A DNA stretch of 64,000 nucleotides from Candidatus Nitrosopumilus sp. (GTDB lineage: Archaea > Thermoproteota > Nitrososphaeria > Nitrososphaerales > Nitrosopumilaceae). The position numbers and the translations under genes were made by a program. Positions 42,610 to 51,371 of this stretch are shown here, piece after piece (the first letter of the stretch is position 1; every line of letters begins with the position of its first letter). The stretch is from contig JAOTTS010000011.1 in assembly GCA_029864335.1 (NCBI GenBank), positions 1 through 64,000 on the forward strand, written 5' to 3'. Below the pieces are notes generated by a model that was not told the DNA's origin, did no database searches, and saw only the letters and a list, made by a program, of their open reading frames with translations.

Positions 42610-44034
42610 TCAAATTGGCTTTCCTTTGAATTGATAATCAATTACTTTGTGAAAAGTATTATGTGATGCAATAACTGCAAGTGCAGATAAGCCAGTCCAA
42701 ATGAAATTTCGGATAGTGATTAATTCATTTGGTTGATCCATTATTAGTGATGTATCAAACAACACATAGAAGTTATCAAATAACCAAAATGCCAAAGTTA
42801 CCCAAGAAAGTATTCCACCAATAAGAAATCCCAATCGGGTTTTACTTTTTATAAAAATTATTGCTGTAATTATTGCAACATACCATATGATACCGGCAAA
42901 AAGCCATATCGGTTCAAAAAGTTCAGATCTATCATCTAACCAGTAGTATGTAGTTCCAATAAGTGCCATTGCAATTAATGATGCCATCAGAAGTTTTTGA
43001 TTAATTTTGAAACCAGTACGTTCTTCCTTTAGCGGTGTTGTAGGTGGATTGTCTCTAATTTCCTGTGTTGCTATGTCAATTGATTCGATAACTGATTTGA
43101 GAGACACTTGAATTATTTTAGATATAGAATCATCAGTAACTATAGTATCATGAACAAGACTATCAATTAGAGGTCTAGCAAGAGATGCTTTCACAGGAGT
43201 TATCAGATCAACCCAGTACGAAGATAATCGAGTTGTCAAAAATGGAATTTGTATCACAAAAAGTTTTTTCCCCAAATATTTGGCATATACTCTCATCAAT
43301 TCCTCATAAGTTATTTTATCAGGTCCACCTATTTCATAGATATTACCAGATGTCTCAGGCTTTTCCATACATCCCCTAAGGTATTCTATTACATCATCAA
43401 CAGCAATAGGTTGTGCTAAAGACTTTACCCAAGAGGGGCAGACCATGACAGGTAATCTCTCTACAAGATATCGGAGCATAGCATAGGAACCACCCTGAGA
43501 TCCAATTATCAAAGATGCACGTAATTCAGTTACTGGAATGCCTCCAGATGCAAGTATTTCACCAACTTCCTTTCTACTTTTCATGTGTGGTGATAACGAT
43601 AGACTATCATTTACAAGACCGCCTAAATAGATTATCCTTTTTACACCAGCATTTGTAGCGGCTTTTAAGAAATTCTGAGCTTGAATTTTTTCACGATTAG
43701 CAAATTCCTTCCATTGTTCTTTGTTGCCCTCCATAGAATGAAGTAGGTAATATGCAACCTCAATTCCATTTAGGGCACGTTCCAATTCTTCAGGTTCAAA
43801 AACATCGGCCTGAACATATTTCACATTTGAGGTTTGGGGCATTTTTCTTCTCGACATGCCTTTTACAGAATAGCCATTTTTTGTAAGATTTGATATCAAC
43901 CTAGAACCAATAAATCCTGTAGAACCTGTAACCATAATACTGTAAGGCTTATTCTTTAAACTTTGAAAAGATGATGAATTATGAGACATACTTTCCGGAT
44001 TAATTTGATCAGTTTCCATTAAATTATCTTTCAA
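42610..44034 (-). CDS. SDR-type NAD(P)-binding protein with C-terminal membrane domain
   Basis: 474 residues. An atypical short-chain dehydrogenase fold: SIMVTGSTGFIGSRLI at about residue 32, NVKYVQADVFEPEEL, YYLLHSMEG, RIIYLGGL and YEIGGPDKITYEEL (complex-I-39-kDa/YbjT type). From about residue 345 there are four or five membrane helices. In bacteria, similar proteins sit near photolyase and carotenoid or B12-light regulons. It is the last gene of the operon 44597 to 42610. Confidence 0.82.
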   Translation of the reverse strand: MKDNLMETDQINPESMSHNSSSFQSLKNKPYSIMVTGSTGFIGSRLISNLTKNGYSVKGMSRRKMPQTSNVKYVQADVFEPEELERALNGIEVAYYLLHSMEGNKEQWKEFANREKIQAQNFLKAATNAGVKRIIYLGGLVNDSLSLSPHMKSRKEVGEILASGGIPVTELRASLIIGSQGGSYAMLRYLVERLPVMVCPSWVKSLAQPIAVDDVIEYLRGCMEKPETSGNIYEIGGPDKITYEELMRVYAKYLGKKLFVIQIPFLTTRLSSYWVDLITPVKASLARPLIDSLVHDTIVTDDSISKIIQVSLKSVIESIDIATQEIRDNPPTTPLKEERTGFKINQKLLMASLIAMALIGTTYYWLDDRSELFEPIWLFAGIIWYVAIITAIIFIKSKTRLGFLIGGILSWVTLAFWLFDNFYVLFDTSLIMDQPNELITIRNFIWTGLSALAVIASHNTFHKVIDYQFKGKPI

Positions 44035-44400
44035 TTAAAACACATCACTTAATTTTTTTAATTTTTTCAGATCGGTTATTTCTATATGGTTACTGAGTGT
44101 TATTATTTTTGCAAGTTTAGGGTTTGCCTTTTCACCCAGCTTAAGAACGGTTTCTCCTTTTAGTCTAATTTCAAGAGTTATTTTTTGTTGTTGCAAATTC
44201 TTTGCAAGATCTTTTGCTTCAGATAATTGTTTAATTAGACCAGGTCTGCTTGTTATTTCAATTGGAATGTCAAGAACGTTGATAATTCTTAAATCATCTT
44301 GTGCAATGAAATCAACAGAAGGCTCACCATCACAAGTGACTTTGAGGGAACCACGTTCCAAATAGGATAAAAAATAAGCAGGTAATTGAAAATCTTTCAT
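44035..44400 (-). CDS. hypothetical protein of the SDR operon (121 aa)
   Basis: Mixed alpha/beta, no Cys, with VDFIAQDDLRIINVLDIPIE in the middle and a Lys/Leu-rich helix at the end. It begins 11 bases after the preceding mini-gene and stops immediately before the SDR gene, so it is part of one operon. No family recognised. Confidence 0.7.
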   Translation of the reverse strand: MKDFQLPAYFLSYLERGSLKVTCDGEPSVDFIAQDDLRIINVLDIPIEITSRPGLIKQLSEAKDLAKNLQQQKITLEIRLKGETVLKLGEKANPKLAKIITLSNHIEITDLKKLKKLSDVF

Positions 44401-44411
44401 TTCACATATAC

Positions 44412-44597
44412 CTACTTTGCAGTAATTGTCAGTTTTCCAGTAAGGGAAACTGTACCTGTTGGGATAACTTTGCCTTCTTTTTCAATTCTTCCATTCATTG
44501 AAAGATCCTCAAACTCATATGTTATTGAGGCATGTTTTTGAGTGAGTTTTTCAAAAATTTCTGCAAGCAAATTTGCCCATTCTTGTTCTTCAGCCAT
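44412..44597 (-). CDS. small hypothetical protein (61 aa), first gene of SDR operon
   Basis: Helix (WANLLAEIFEKLTQKHAS) followed by beta hairpins rich in Gly and Thr (GRIEKEGKVIPTGTVSLTGK). Its promoter has TATA and two cluster boxes. No family recognised. Confidence 0.7.
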   Translation of the reverse strand: MAEEQEWANLLAEIFEKLTQKHASITYEFEDLSMNGRIEKEGKVIPTGTVSLTGKLTITAK

Positions 44598-44617
44598 GAA
44601 TTGTTTGGTTAATCGTG

Positions 44618-44655
44618 ATATTTAACATAGTGATAAATTTATTTTCTAGTGGTAA
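44618..44655 (-). promoter_or_regulatory. TATA plus two 10-bp cluster boxes, 19 bp apart
   Basis: Boxes ATAGTGATAA (44627-44636) and CTAGTGGTAA (44646-44655) on the plus strand, the near one adjoining ATATTTAA (44618-44625). The distal box lies inside the 3' end of the TFB gene. The ATG at 44597 is 30 bases away. Confidence 0.65.
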
Positions 44656-45553
44656 CATTTTTCTTTTGAGCCATTTCAACCTCTTTTACTCTATTGCGAA
44701 TAGTTACAGCACTAATTCCAGATATTTGAGAAATGAATGTTTGTGAAATTCTCTCATCATTTTTTTTGATTGCAAGATATACTGCAGCTGCTGCCATGGA
44801 CATTGGGTGTTTTCCATAATTTATCCCAACTTTCTGACTAAATTCCAAGATCTTTCTTGCATCACGCATAGTTTTTTCTGAAATTTTAGCTTCACTTGAA
44901 ATACGTGATACAAATTCACTTGGGCTATACGATACTGAATGAACATCAAGATTACGACATAGGAGACGATATGTACGCTGTATAACCTTCTTTTTGATAC
45001 CGGCTGCATCTCCAATATCTGTCAAAGTTCTTGGAGTGTCAGTAATTCCACATGCCATGTATACCACTGCACAAAGAATTACTAGATTTGAACGACCTGC
45101 GAGTAATTTTTTCTGTTCCACTTTTCTAAACAAATACGCTGATTTTTCTACAACATGTTCGGGTAACCCAAGTTTTGAGCGAATTCCATCAAGAAAAGTA
45201 AATACTTTGATAAAGGATTGTTTTGTAAGGGCAGATTTACTGTTTCTATCCCACATTCTTAAGCGATGAAAGGATTGTTTGTTTTTGACTGAAAGTATTT
45301 TCCCAGATGAATCCCTGTTTTGAGATTGAATTGTTGTAGAAAGCCCCATATCAGCCATCTTTAATGAAATTTTTTGTCCTGTTCTTGCCCCATTTTGATA
45401 ATCTTCCATAGATCGATTTTGATTTTCGGGTCCAAAATCAATTATTTTTTCTGATAATACTTCAGCACAATTACGACAAACGATTTCTCCAGTAATCTGA
45501 TCTGTTATTTTAAAAAAATGCTGGCATGAACTAACAAAATTATTTTGTTTCAT
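44639..45553 (-). CDS. tfb: divergent transcription factor IIB (type 2)
   Basis: 304 residues. Both cyclin folds are recognisable (SAYLFRKVEQKKLLAGRSN, KHPMSMAAAAVYLAIKKND, ending GISAVTIRNRVKEVE). The zinc ribbon has lost ligands: the first knuckle is SSCQHFF instead of CxxC, the second is VCRNCAEV. The B-finger lacks WRSF and reads PENQNRSMEDYQNGARTG. It groups with the TFB at 52041, not with the three classical ones. Located next to photolyase, so probably a specialised TFB for this cluster. Confidence 0.9.
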   Translation of the reverse strand: MKQNNFVSSCQHFFKITDQITGEIVCRNCAEVLSEKIIDFGPENQNRSMEDYQNGARTGQKISLKMADMGLSTTIQSQNRDSSGKILSVKNKQSFHRLRMWDRNSKSALTKQSFIKVFTFLDGIRSKLGLPEHVVEKSAYLFRKVEQKKLLAGRSNLVILCAVVYMACGITDTPRTLTDIGDAAGIKKKVIQRTYRLLCRNLDVHSVSYSPSEFVSRISSEAKISEKTMRDARKILEFSQKVGINYGKHPMSMAAAAVYLAIKKNDERISQTFISQISGISAVTIRNRVKEVEMAQKKNVTTRK

Positions 45554-45600
45554 GATAATTAATGGTTTTTATTGAATTTTAACCACATCCTATTTTTAAA

Positions 45601-45610
45601 ATGGTGCTAA
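45601..45610 (-). promoter_or_regulatory. cluster box before type-2 TFB
   Basis: ATGGTGCTAA on the plus strand (coding strand TTAGCACCAT), followed on the coding strand by TTTAAAAATA. The distance to the ATG is 48 bases, so a short leader or a one-period shift. Confidence 0.4.
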
Positions 45611-45638
45611 AACTATTTTAAAGGAAATTCTTAATGAA

Positions 45639-46985
45639 TTATTTTTGTGACTTAAACATAACTTTTGTTTTTTCAGATTCTATTTTATGAATCACTATTG
45701 GTTTCACATAGTCTATATCACTTGGGAAATCTTTCCACAAATTATGGATTGTTTTAGAGGGAATTCCATGTAATTCAGGAATCCATTTCTTGATATAGGT
45801 ACAATTAGCATCAAATTTTTCTTGTTGTAGCCATGGATTGAAAATTCGAAAATATGGAACTGCATCACAGCCAGTGGATGCAGCCCATTGCCAATTACCA
45901 ACATTTACAGCAGGATCATAATCCACAAGTCTTTTAGCAAAATATCGCTCCCCCCATCTCCAATCAATATGGAGATCTTTTGTCAGAAATGACGCAACTA
46001 TCATTCTGACTCGGTTATGCATAAATCCAGACTGATTGATTTGTCTCATTCCGGCATCAACAATTGGAAAGCCAGTTTTACCGTTAGTCCAGGCAGAAAA
46101 ATTCTCTTTAGATTTTGACCATTGAATTTTTTGGAATTTTTTCCTAAACGATTTATTTTGAGACCATGGAAAATGGAATAAAATATAGTTGAAAAATTCT
46201 CTCCAGTAAATCCCACCCATCAAGATATGTTCCGAGCCAAGTTGTTGTTCTATTTCATGATAAATCTCCCTTATTGATAAAGTTCCAAATTTGTTATGTG
46301 CAGATAATGTTGTAGTATGGCCAAGTCCTGGGAAATCTCGGAATTTTTTGTAATCTATGAATTTTTCTAAATTTTTTATGATTTTCAAGCCTTTCTTTCG
46401 ACCGCCTGGAATTTCTGGTTTTTTAATAGAGGGAATTTTAATTTGTATATTAGAAATTTTCTCATTGAAATAATTTTTTTTAGAATTTTTTGAAGATGAT
46501 CTAACAGAAAATTGACGAACCTTTTTGTAAAAATGTGAATAAATCATGTATGGTTTTTCATCGTTTGTTTTGATTTCATTTGGATTGTGTAGAAGAAAAT
46601 CCAATGAACAATTAAAATCAATATTATTTTGTTTACAAATTTGATTAATTTTTACGTCCCTATTTTTAGAATAGTTTGAAAAATCAGTATTTACAAATAC
46701 CGCATCAACATCATGTTTTGCAATAATTTCATTTACAATCAAATTAGAATTTCCCTGAAATATTTGAAGTGAAGTTTTTTTCTTTTTTAAATCCAAATCT
46801 AAATCCAATAATGATTCTGCAAGAAAATTCCACCTAAATTTAGAATCGTTTAAATTTTTTAGTAAATTATCATCATAAATAAAACAAGGAATTACAGTTT
46901 TAGAATTCGTGAGTGATTTAATTAACCCAGTATTATCATCTAATCTTAAATCTCGCCTAAAAATAAATAAGGATTTCTCATACAT
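45639..46985 (-). CDS. phr: deoxyribodipyrimidine photolyase
   Basis: 448 residues. N-terminal antenna domain (SLFIFRRDLRLDDNTGL), then the FAD domain with GGIYWREFFNYILFHFPW, FPIVDAGMRQINQSGFMHNR, and the active-site stretch NWQWAASTGCDAVPYFRIFN. It repairs UV-induced cyclobutane pyrimidine dimers using blue light (class I CPD type). It follows the DICT gene by 26 bases on the same strand, so they are co-transcribed. Confidence 0.95.
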   Translation of the reverse strand: MYEKSLFIFRRDLRLDDNTGLIKSLTNSKTVIPCFIYDDNLLKNLNDSKFRWNFLAESLLDLDLDLKKKKTSLQIFQGNSNLIVNEIIAKHDVDAVFVNTDFSNYSKNRDVKINQICKQNNIDFNCSLDFLLHNPNEIKTNDEKPYMIYSHFYKKVRQFSVRSSSKNSKKNYFNEKISNIQIKIPSIKKPEIPGGRKKGLKIIKNLEKFIDYKKFRDFPGLGHTTTLSAHNKFGTLSIREIYHEIEQQLGSEHILMGGIYWREFFNYILFHFPWSQNKSFRKKFQKIQWSKSKENFSAWTNGKTGFPIVDAGMRQINQSGFMHNRVRMIVASFLTKDLHIDWRWGERYFAKRLVDYDPAVNVGNWQWAASTGCDAVPYFRIFNPWLQQEKFDANCTYIKKWIPELHGIPSKTIHNLWKDFPSDIDYVKPIVIHKIESEKTKVMFKSQK

Positions 46986-47011
46986 CTTTTATTATTAAAT
47001 GATAATATGAT

Positions 47012-47557
47012 TTATTGAATGGTGAATTTTGCGCCAAGTGTTTTACCCATTATCTTTAGGGCATATCTACAAACATTTGGATTAAGTGTAAAAAATCCTC
47101 TAAACATTCCATCTTCAAATTCTTCTGCAATCAAACCAAATGGGCCATAAGGTCCTCTTGTAATTACAGTCCAAACTTTTGCTAGATTCGTATTTCCACA
47201 ATTCAACACTTGAATTTTTGGAGGAGTTTTAAATTCTGTTTTTCCAAAATTTGCGATAACCCAAATTTTTGGGATTGTCTTTATCATTTCCTGATATCTT
47301 TTCTCAACAAATTTGTATCTTTTAATCTCTTCAAAAGATGCAAGCAATGGCTGACTATTTTTTTGAGCATAATCTTCAATTAGTTTACTAACATGAAACA
47401 AAGCCTTTCTTTCAGCTGAAAAATTATGGTAACCGGCCTCCACAAATTTATCTAAATTCCAAAGAGGAAGAATAGATTTATCCAAATTATGCCATTCTGC
47501 AAGTTGAGGAAATTCTGTCCATACTTGACCTACAAAATCAGTATAGGGAGCATCCAT
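47012..47557 (-). CDS. DICT-like sensory protein upstream of photolyase
   Basis: 181 residues, paralogue of the gene at 41939: PLLASFEEIKRYKFVEKRYQE, PKIWVIANFGKTEF, VWTVITRGPYGPFGLIAEEF and MFRGFFTLNPNVCRYALK. DICT domains accompany light and redox regulators in other prokaryotes. Operon with photolyase supports a light- or damage-sensing role. The promoter has a weak single cluster box at 47606. Confidence 0.72.
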   Translation of the reverse strand: MDAPYTDFVGQVWTEFPQLAEWHNLDKSILPLWNLDKFVEAGYHNFSAERKALFHVSKLIEDYAQKNSQPLLASFEEIKRYKFVEKRYQEMIKTIPKIWVIANFGKTEFKTPPKIQVLNCGNTNLAKVWTVITRGPYGPFGLIAEEFEDGMFRGFFTLNPNVCRYALKIMGKTLGAKFTIQ

Positions 47558-47622
47558 GGTTATTTAATTTCAAAATAAGATATAAGTTAACCCTTTAAAA
47601 TTTTCATAGTGCATTCATCCAA

Positions 47623-48060
47623 TTGTTTTTATTCTTTGAGTTATTACTTAAATTAATGAGGCGTTATGAAAAACTTCTCGACATGCTGATGGATTACAAC
47701 AATTCCATAAGGCTTGCTGCAATCAGCAGTACGACAGGGGAGATATTGTGGCACAGTAAAAGAAACGATGTCAAATTAAAGGTACCTCTAGCAGAGACAA
47801 AAAAAGCATTAATACGTGAAGCGATTGATTGGATTGATCGTTCAAAATTAGAAGACAGAAGTGAACTTGGAAGAGCCATGTATCATATAACATCTTTTGA
47901 AAAAATAAAAAGAATCACTATCCCAATAGATGCATTTCATCTTTTGTTTGTAAGTGTTGATAATGAGCCATTAAAGAAGACCAAAAAGAAAAGTTATGGA
48001 AGATTAGTGGAGATGGGAAAAATTATGTCAATTGTGGATTTTGTCAATACATTTGAATGA
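47623..48060 (+). CDS. roadblock/DUF6659-like protein (copy 1)
   Basis: 145 codons; the ATG at residue 13 (MRRYEKLLDMLMDYN) is probably the start because the next gene begins the same way. Pattern: SIRLAAISSTTGEILWHS, then helix, then HLLFVSVDNEP and SYGRLVEMGKIMSIVDFV. Similar to the following gene and, more distantly, to 60603. The fold resembles profilin/roadblock, and I believe it is DUF6659. Divergent from the DICT-photolyase operon. Confidence 0.7.
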   Translation: MFLFFELLLKLMRRYEKLLDMLMDYNNSIRLAAISSTTGEILWHSKRNDVKLKVPLAETKKALIREAIDWIDRSKLEDRSELGRAMYHITSFEKIKRITIPIDAFHLLFVSVDNEPLKKTKKKSYGRLVEMGKIMSIVDFVNTFE

Positions 48061-48208
48061 AAATTACTTCAAATCACACATTACTAAAAAACAGTAAGTT
48101 TATGGAATCAATTATTTATAAAACATTAAAAAATATTCATGATTTTAATAATTTATCACTAGATTGAAAATTTAGAATATTTATTAACAGAAATAGAATA
48201 CATACTAC

Positions 48209-48607
48209 GTGGACAAGTACGAACAACTTCTCAATATGCTTATGGATTTTAATGAGTCAATTAGATTTGCAGCTGTTTGTGATAAGAATGGAGAAATTCT
48301 TTGGAACAGTCAACGAAAAGGAGTCAAAAACATTGTTCCACTTGAAGAAACCAAACAGACCATTTCACGAGCCATGGAGGGATGGGAAGAAAATTTTAGA
48401 ATCACCGACATAGTAGGTTCAGGACTGTACTCAATTACATCATATGAAAAAATTAAAAGAATATCGATTCCGTTGAATGATGGCAATTTGTTATTCATCA
48501 GTATAAACAATAAACCCATAGCCAATCTCAAGGGTAAGAGTTACGGCCATTTAGCCGAGATGGGAGAGATACTGTCCATAGTAGATTTTATTAAAGCAAA
48601 GAAATAG
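48209..48607 (+). CDS. roadblock/DUF6659-like protein (copy 2)
   Basis: 132 residues (GTG start) closely related to the preceding gene: KYEQLLNMLMDFNESIRFAA, GEILWNSQRKGVKNIVPLEE, YGHLAEMGEILSIVDFIKA. Tandem duplication. A single cluster box (TTATCACTAG, 48153-48162) lies 47 bases upstream. May be a small signalling partner of the B12-photoreceptor gene that follows. Confidence 0.7.
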   Translation: MDKYEQLLNMLMDFNESIRFAAVCDKNGEILWNSQRKGVKNIVPLEETKQTISRAMEGWEENFRITDIVGSGLYSITSYEKIKRISIPLNDGNLLFISINNKPIANLKGKSYGHLAEMGEILSIVDFIKAKK

Positions 48608-48619
48608 TTTTGAGATTAA

Positions 48620-48655
48620 TTAGCACCATTCAAATTAGTTAGCATTAGTTATATA
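48620..48655 (+). promoter_or_regulatory. two 10-bp cluster boxes plus TATA
   Basis: TTAGCACCAT (48620-48629) and TTAGCATTAG (48639-48648), 19 bp apart, the near box directly joined to TTATATA (48649-48655). The ATG of the CarH-like gene at 48677 is 29 bases from the near box: a leaderless promoter of the cluster class. Confidence 0.65.
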
Positions 48656-48676
48656 GGAATTATCAAAACCAAAATA

Positions 48677-49519
48677 ATGGTATACATTAGATCTAAAAAA
48701 GTAAAGTCTGACCAATATCTTTATCTGGTAAAGAGTGTCTGGAATTCAAAAAAGAGTACATCAAAACAAGAGATTATAAAATATCTTGGCAAGGCATCAG
48801 AAGTAGTAAAAGATGACATACCAGTAGACTATAGAGATGATCCTAAAGTTTTATCAGTTCTTGCATCATTTAATCCAAAAGACATTAGAAAAAGAGAAGA
48901 TGCAAGCAAAAAATCAAAGAAGCAATTATACAAAAAATTAACAGATGGAAATATTCAAGAATGTGTTAAAATTTTTGAAGAATACGTAAAAATATTTAAT
49001 ACATCAGATTTTTTTGACAAAATTCTCAAACCCGTAATGTATCAAATTGGGGAAGATTGGGCCAATAACAAAATAAGTATTGCCACAGAGCATGTAGCAA
49101 GTAACATTGCACTAACTTTGGTAAAAATAATTATGGATAAAGTTTCAGGTTCTAGAAACAAGGAAAAAATTCTAATCTGTGTTCCATTGGGCGAAGAACA
49201 CCATTTAGGATGTGATGTGTTAGAAACATATCTATCCATTAAAGGATACAAAGTATACAATATTGGGACATCAATCCCAACAGAATCAATTCTAACATTT
49301 ATTGAAAATGATAAACCTGACGCAGTACTAATTTCAATTACAATAGAAGATAACTTACTAGCAGGACAAAGACTAGTAAAAAAGATCAAAGATCAATATA
49401 AAATTCCAATAGTAATTGGCGGAAGAGCTGTACAAGCAGAAAAAATTCCAAAGCTTGATGCTCAGATAATTCGAGATACATGCCTTGAAGATATTCCAAA
49501 AATACTAAGAAAATTATAA
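48677..49519 (+). CDS. CarH-like adenosylcobalamin photoreceptor module protein
   Basis: 280 residues. A helical cap domain (about 85-158) with W128-x9-E138-H139 (WANNKISIATEH), the Wx9EH motif of CarH/LitR light sensors. It is followed by a B12-binding domain with E173-x-H175-x2-G178, S220-x-T222 (exactly 41 residues after G178) and the GG pair 248-249. CarH binds adenosyl-B12, which is broken by light to change oligomer state. The N-terminal region (1-45, YLYLVKSVWNSKKSTSKQEI) replaces the MerR DNA-binding domain and resembles IS1634-type transposase N-termini. It is probably a light- or B12-sensing regulator that acts through a partner. Confidence 0.85.
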   Translation: MVYIRSKKVKSDQYLYLVKSVWNSKKSTSKQEIIKYLGKASEVVKDDIPVDYRDDPKVLSVLASFNPKDIRKREDASKKSKKQLYKKLTDGNIQECVKIFEEYVKIFNTSDFFDKILKPVMYQIGEDWANNKISIATEHVASNIALTLVKIIMDKVSGSRNKEKILICVPLGEEHHLGCDVLETYLSIKGYKVYNIGTSIPTESILTFIENDKPDAVLISITIEDNLLAGQRLVKKIKDQYKIPIVIGGRAVQAEKIPKLDAQIIRDTCLEDIPKILRKL

Positions 49520-49527
49520 TGGAAAAT

Positions 49528-50862
49528 TTAAGATTTTAAGTAGGATTGAATTTTAGGTGTGCATAAAATTGAGCTATGTGCCGCAGAATCTGTGCATATA
49601 CCATAACTAATTGTAGAGTCACCAACAAAAAATAAACCTTCAATCCCGGGTATTTGATGAGGCATTTTTGATTTCCAAACCATTCCCGGTTCTTTGACTA
49701 CGGACTCTACAAGTTTCCAAGCCATTGGCCTTTCCCATAACAATGACGAATTAAATTCGGGATAAATTGAGGAAATTTCATCCTTCATTTTTTCTACGAT
49801 TTCTTTAATTTTTACAGGTTCATCTGCTACAGAAGGATCAACAGGAGTACCGGCAATGATCAAGTGTTCTCCTTTTGGAGAAACAGATGGAGTAATGTTG
49901 GATATAAAGAAAATTCCTTTTGTTGTGAATTGATTTCCAACAGGAAAAATAACTTGACGGGAATCAATTTTGGAGTTTAGTGCGAAATGAACCTCAACTA
50001 CAGCAGTTTTTTTATCTAAGCGATTTATTTTTTCAACAAATTGTCTGTCAATTACATTATCATCAAATAATTGATTGAGAGCAATATACGCAGGATAAGA
50101 CACCACAACACAGTCAGATTTAAAAAAAGTTCCATCATTTTCTATAATTCCAACTACTCTAGAATTCTCAATGACAATTTTTTTCACAGAATGATTTGTT
50201 TCGATGGTTCCATTATTTTCAACAATATAATCTGCTAAAACTCTTGAAATAGAATCATAACCACCATCATCAGGATATGCAAATTCACTTGTACCTCCTT
50301 TGAAAGGATTTGCGCGGATAATTGTTCTTGCAAATTCACCCAACGAAATATGTTCAGCAGTGTCAGCAAATGCCAGTATGCAGACTGCCTCAAAAAAAGC
50401 ATTTGTGTCAGGATCAAGATTCTTTGTAATTTCAGTTAATGATTTGTCATCCCATTGCTCTGTTTGTTCAATAGATGAAAATGCCATAGGGAGTAAAAGT
50501 TTCAGCAATCTAATTCTGCTCTTAAAGGGTATTAGCGAAAGTCGTAGTAAGTCACCCATTCCTTTAGGATATTTATGAAATCTACTCTCAGAATGAAATG
50601 CAATTTCATCAACTTTAACCAATTTCAATCTAGATTCAATTCCAATTTCTTTTAAAATACTAAAAATTGCAGATTTTTTGTAAAATGGCATTATATGAAA
50701 GCCATTGTCTAGAATATGATTGCGATATTTCATAGAGGCAGTTCTGCCCCCCAATTTAGATGATTTTTCTAAAATTCTGACTGAATGGCCTTGTTTTGAG
50801 AGTAGAGCTCCAGTTGTCAAGCCGCCAACACCAGCACCAATTATTACTGCAGTTCTAGCCAT
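49528..50862 (-). CDS. phytoene-desaturase-like FAD oxidoreductase
   Basis: 444 residues. Dinucleotide-binding start VIIGAGVGGLTTGALLSKQGHSV with RILEKSSKLGGRT, a DNGFHIMPFY segment and the closing GLFFVGDSTISYGICTDSA flavin motif. The family includes carotenoid and bacteriochlorophyll desaturases and retinol saturases. In bacteria CarH controls carotenoid genes; here the CarH-like gene is convergent, 9 bases away. Substrate unproven. The promoter carries two cluster boxes. Confidence 0.88.
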   Translation of the reverse strand: MARTAVIIGAGVGGLTTGALLSKQGHSVRILEKSSKLGGRTASMKYRNHILDNGFHIMPFYKKSAIFSILKEIGIESRLKLVKVDEIAFHSESRFHKYPKGMGDLLRLSLIPFKSRIRLLKLLLPMAFSSIEQTEQWDDKSLTEITKNLDPDTNAFFEAVCILAFADTAEHISLGEFARTIIRANPFKGGTSEFAYPDDGGYDSISRVLADYIVENNGTIETNHSVKKIVIENSRVVGIIENDGTFFKSDCVVVSYPAYIALNQLFDDNVIDRQFVEKINRLDKKTAVVEVHFALNSKIDSRQVIFPVGNQFTTKGIFFISNITPSVSPKGEHLIIAGTPVDPSVADEPVKIKEIVEKMKDEISSIYPEFNSSLLWERPMAWKLVESVVKEPGMVWKSKMPHQIPGIEGLFFVGDSTISYGICTDSAAHSSILCTPKIQSYLKS

Positions 50863-50881
50863 AATCTGATTTTGGTTTTTT

Positions 50882-50920
50882 GGTATTTATGCAGGTGCTA
50901 ACAAAATGGCAGAGTGCTAA
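50882..50920 (-). promoter_or_regulatory. TATA plus two 10-bp cluster boxes, 19 bp apart
   Basis: Plus-strand CAGGTGCTAA (50892-50901) and AGAGTGCTAA (50911-50920); the coding strand reads TTAGCACCTG then CATAAATACC. The ATG at 50862 is 30 bases from the near box. Confidence 0.6.
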
Positions 50921-51371
50921 TTTTGGAAATGGTTAATAGAAGATTCAAATTTTTCAGCAGCAATGATAAATTTGCCCATGGTGGCAGTCATTTTATTTTT
51001 AAGATAATTCTCTAAAAATCCAAATAACCTAAAAAATCCATTAAGAACTAATTTTACATGTATAGAAATTATTGTTCCGTTCCCTGATTGAATGTATGTT
51101 TCAGTAAAAACAGTACCACTAGTAGGGCCACTTAAAATATGAATTTCATGTACGTTTGGTTTGATAATCAGATGTTTTGTTTTAATTGTTAAGGGAATTT
51201 TAAGAAATTTAATTTTTCAATAACAATGTTCCCATAATGGTTTTCTTTTATTATTTTAAGTGATTTGAAATATTCAGGCATGACATTATGAAAATTCTCA
51301 ACATCAGTGCTTATTTGAAAAATCTTGTTTTGAGATAATGATGAGCAACGCTCCATTGTAAAACTTTTCAA
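50917..51371 (-). pseudogene. SRPBCC (polyketide-cyclase/START-like) protein, frameshifted
   Basis: The first 60 codons (CSSLSQNKIFQISTDVENFH, then NVMPEYFKSLKIIKE) look like the start of an SRPBCC lipid/ligand-binding domain. After FLKF the frame stops. In the next frame the protein continues PLTIKTKHLIIKPNVHEIHI, then GTVFTETYIQSGNGT, and ends with a helix KFIIAAEKFESSINHFQN at 50917. One missing C near 51194 accounts for it. Its ATG overlaps the preceding gene's stop. The 3' end overlaps the distal cluster box of the neighbouring promoter. Confidence 0.7.

Noticed and set aside
48677-48800. Transposase fragment
   Set aside because: The N-terminal 45 residues recall IS1634 transposases, but the frame continues intact into a full B12 domain and has its own promoter, so it is a fused domain and not a transposon remnant.
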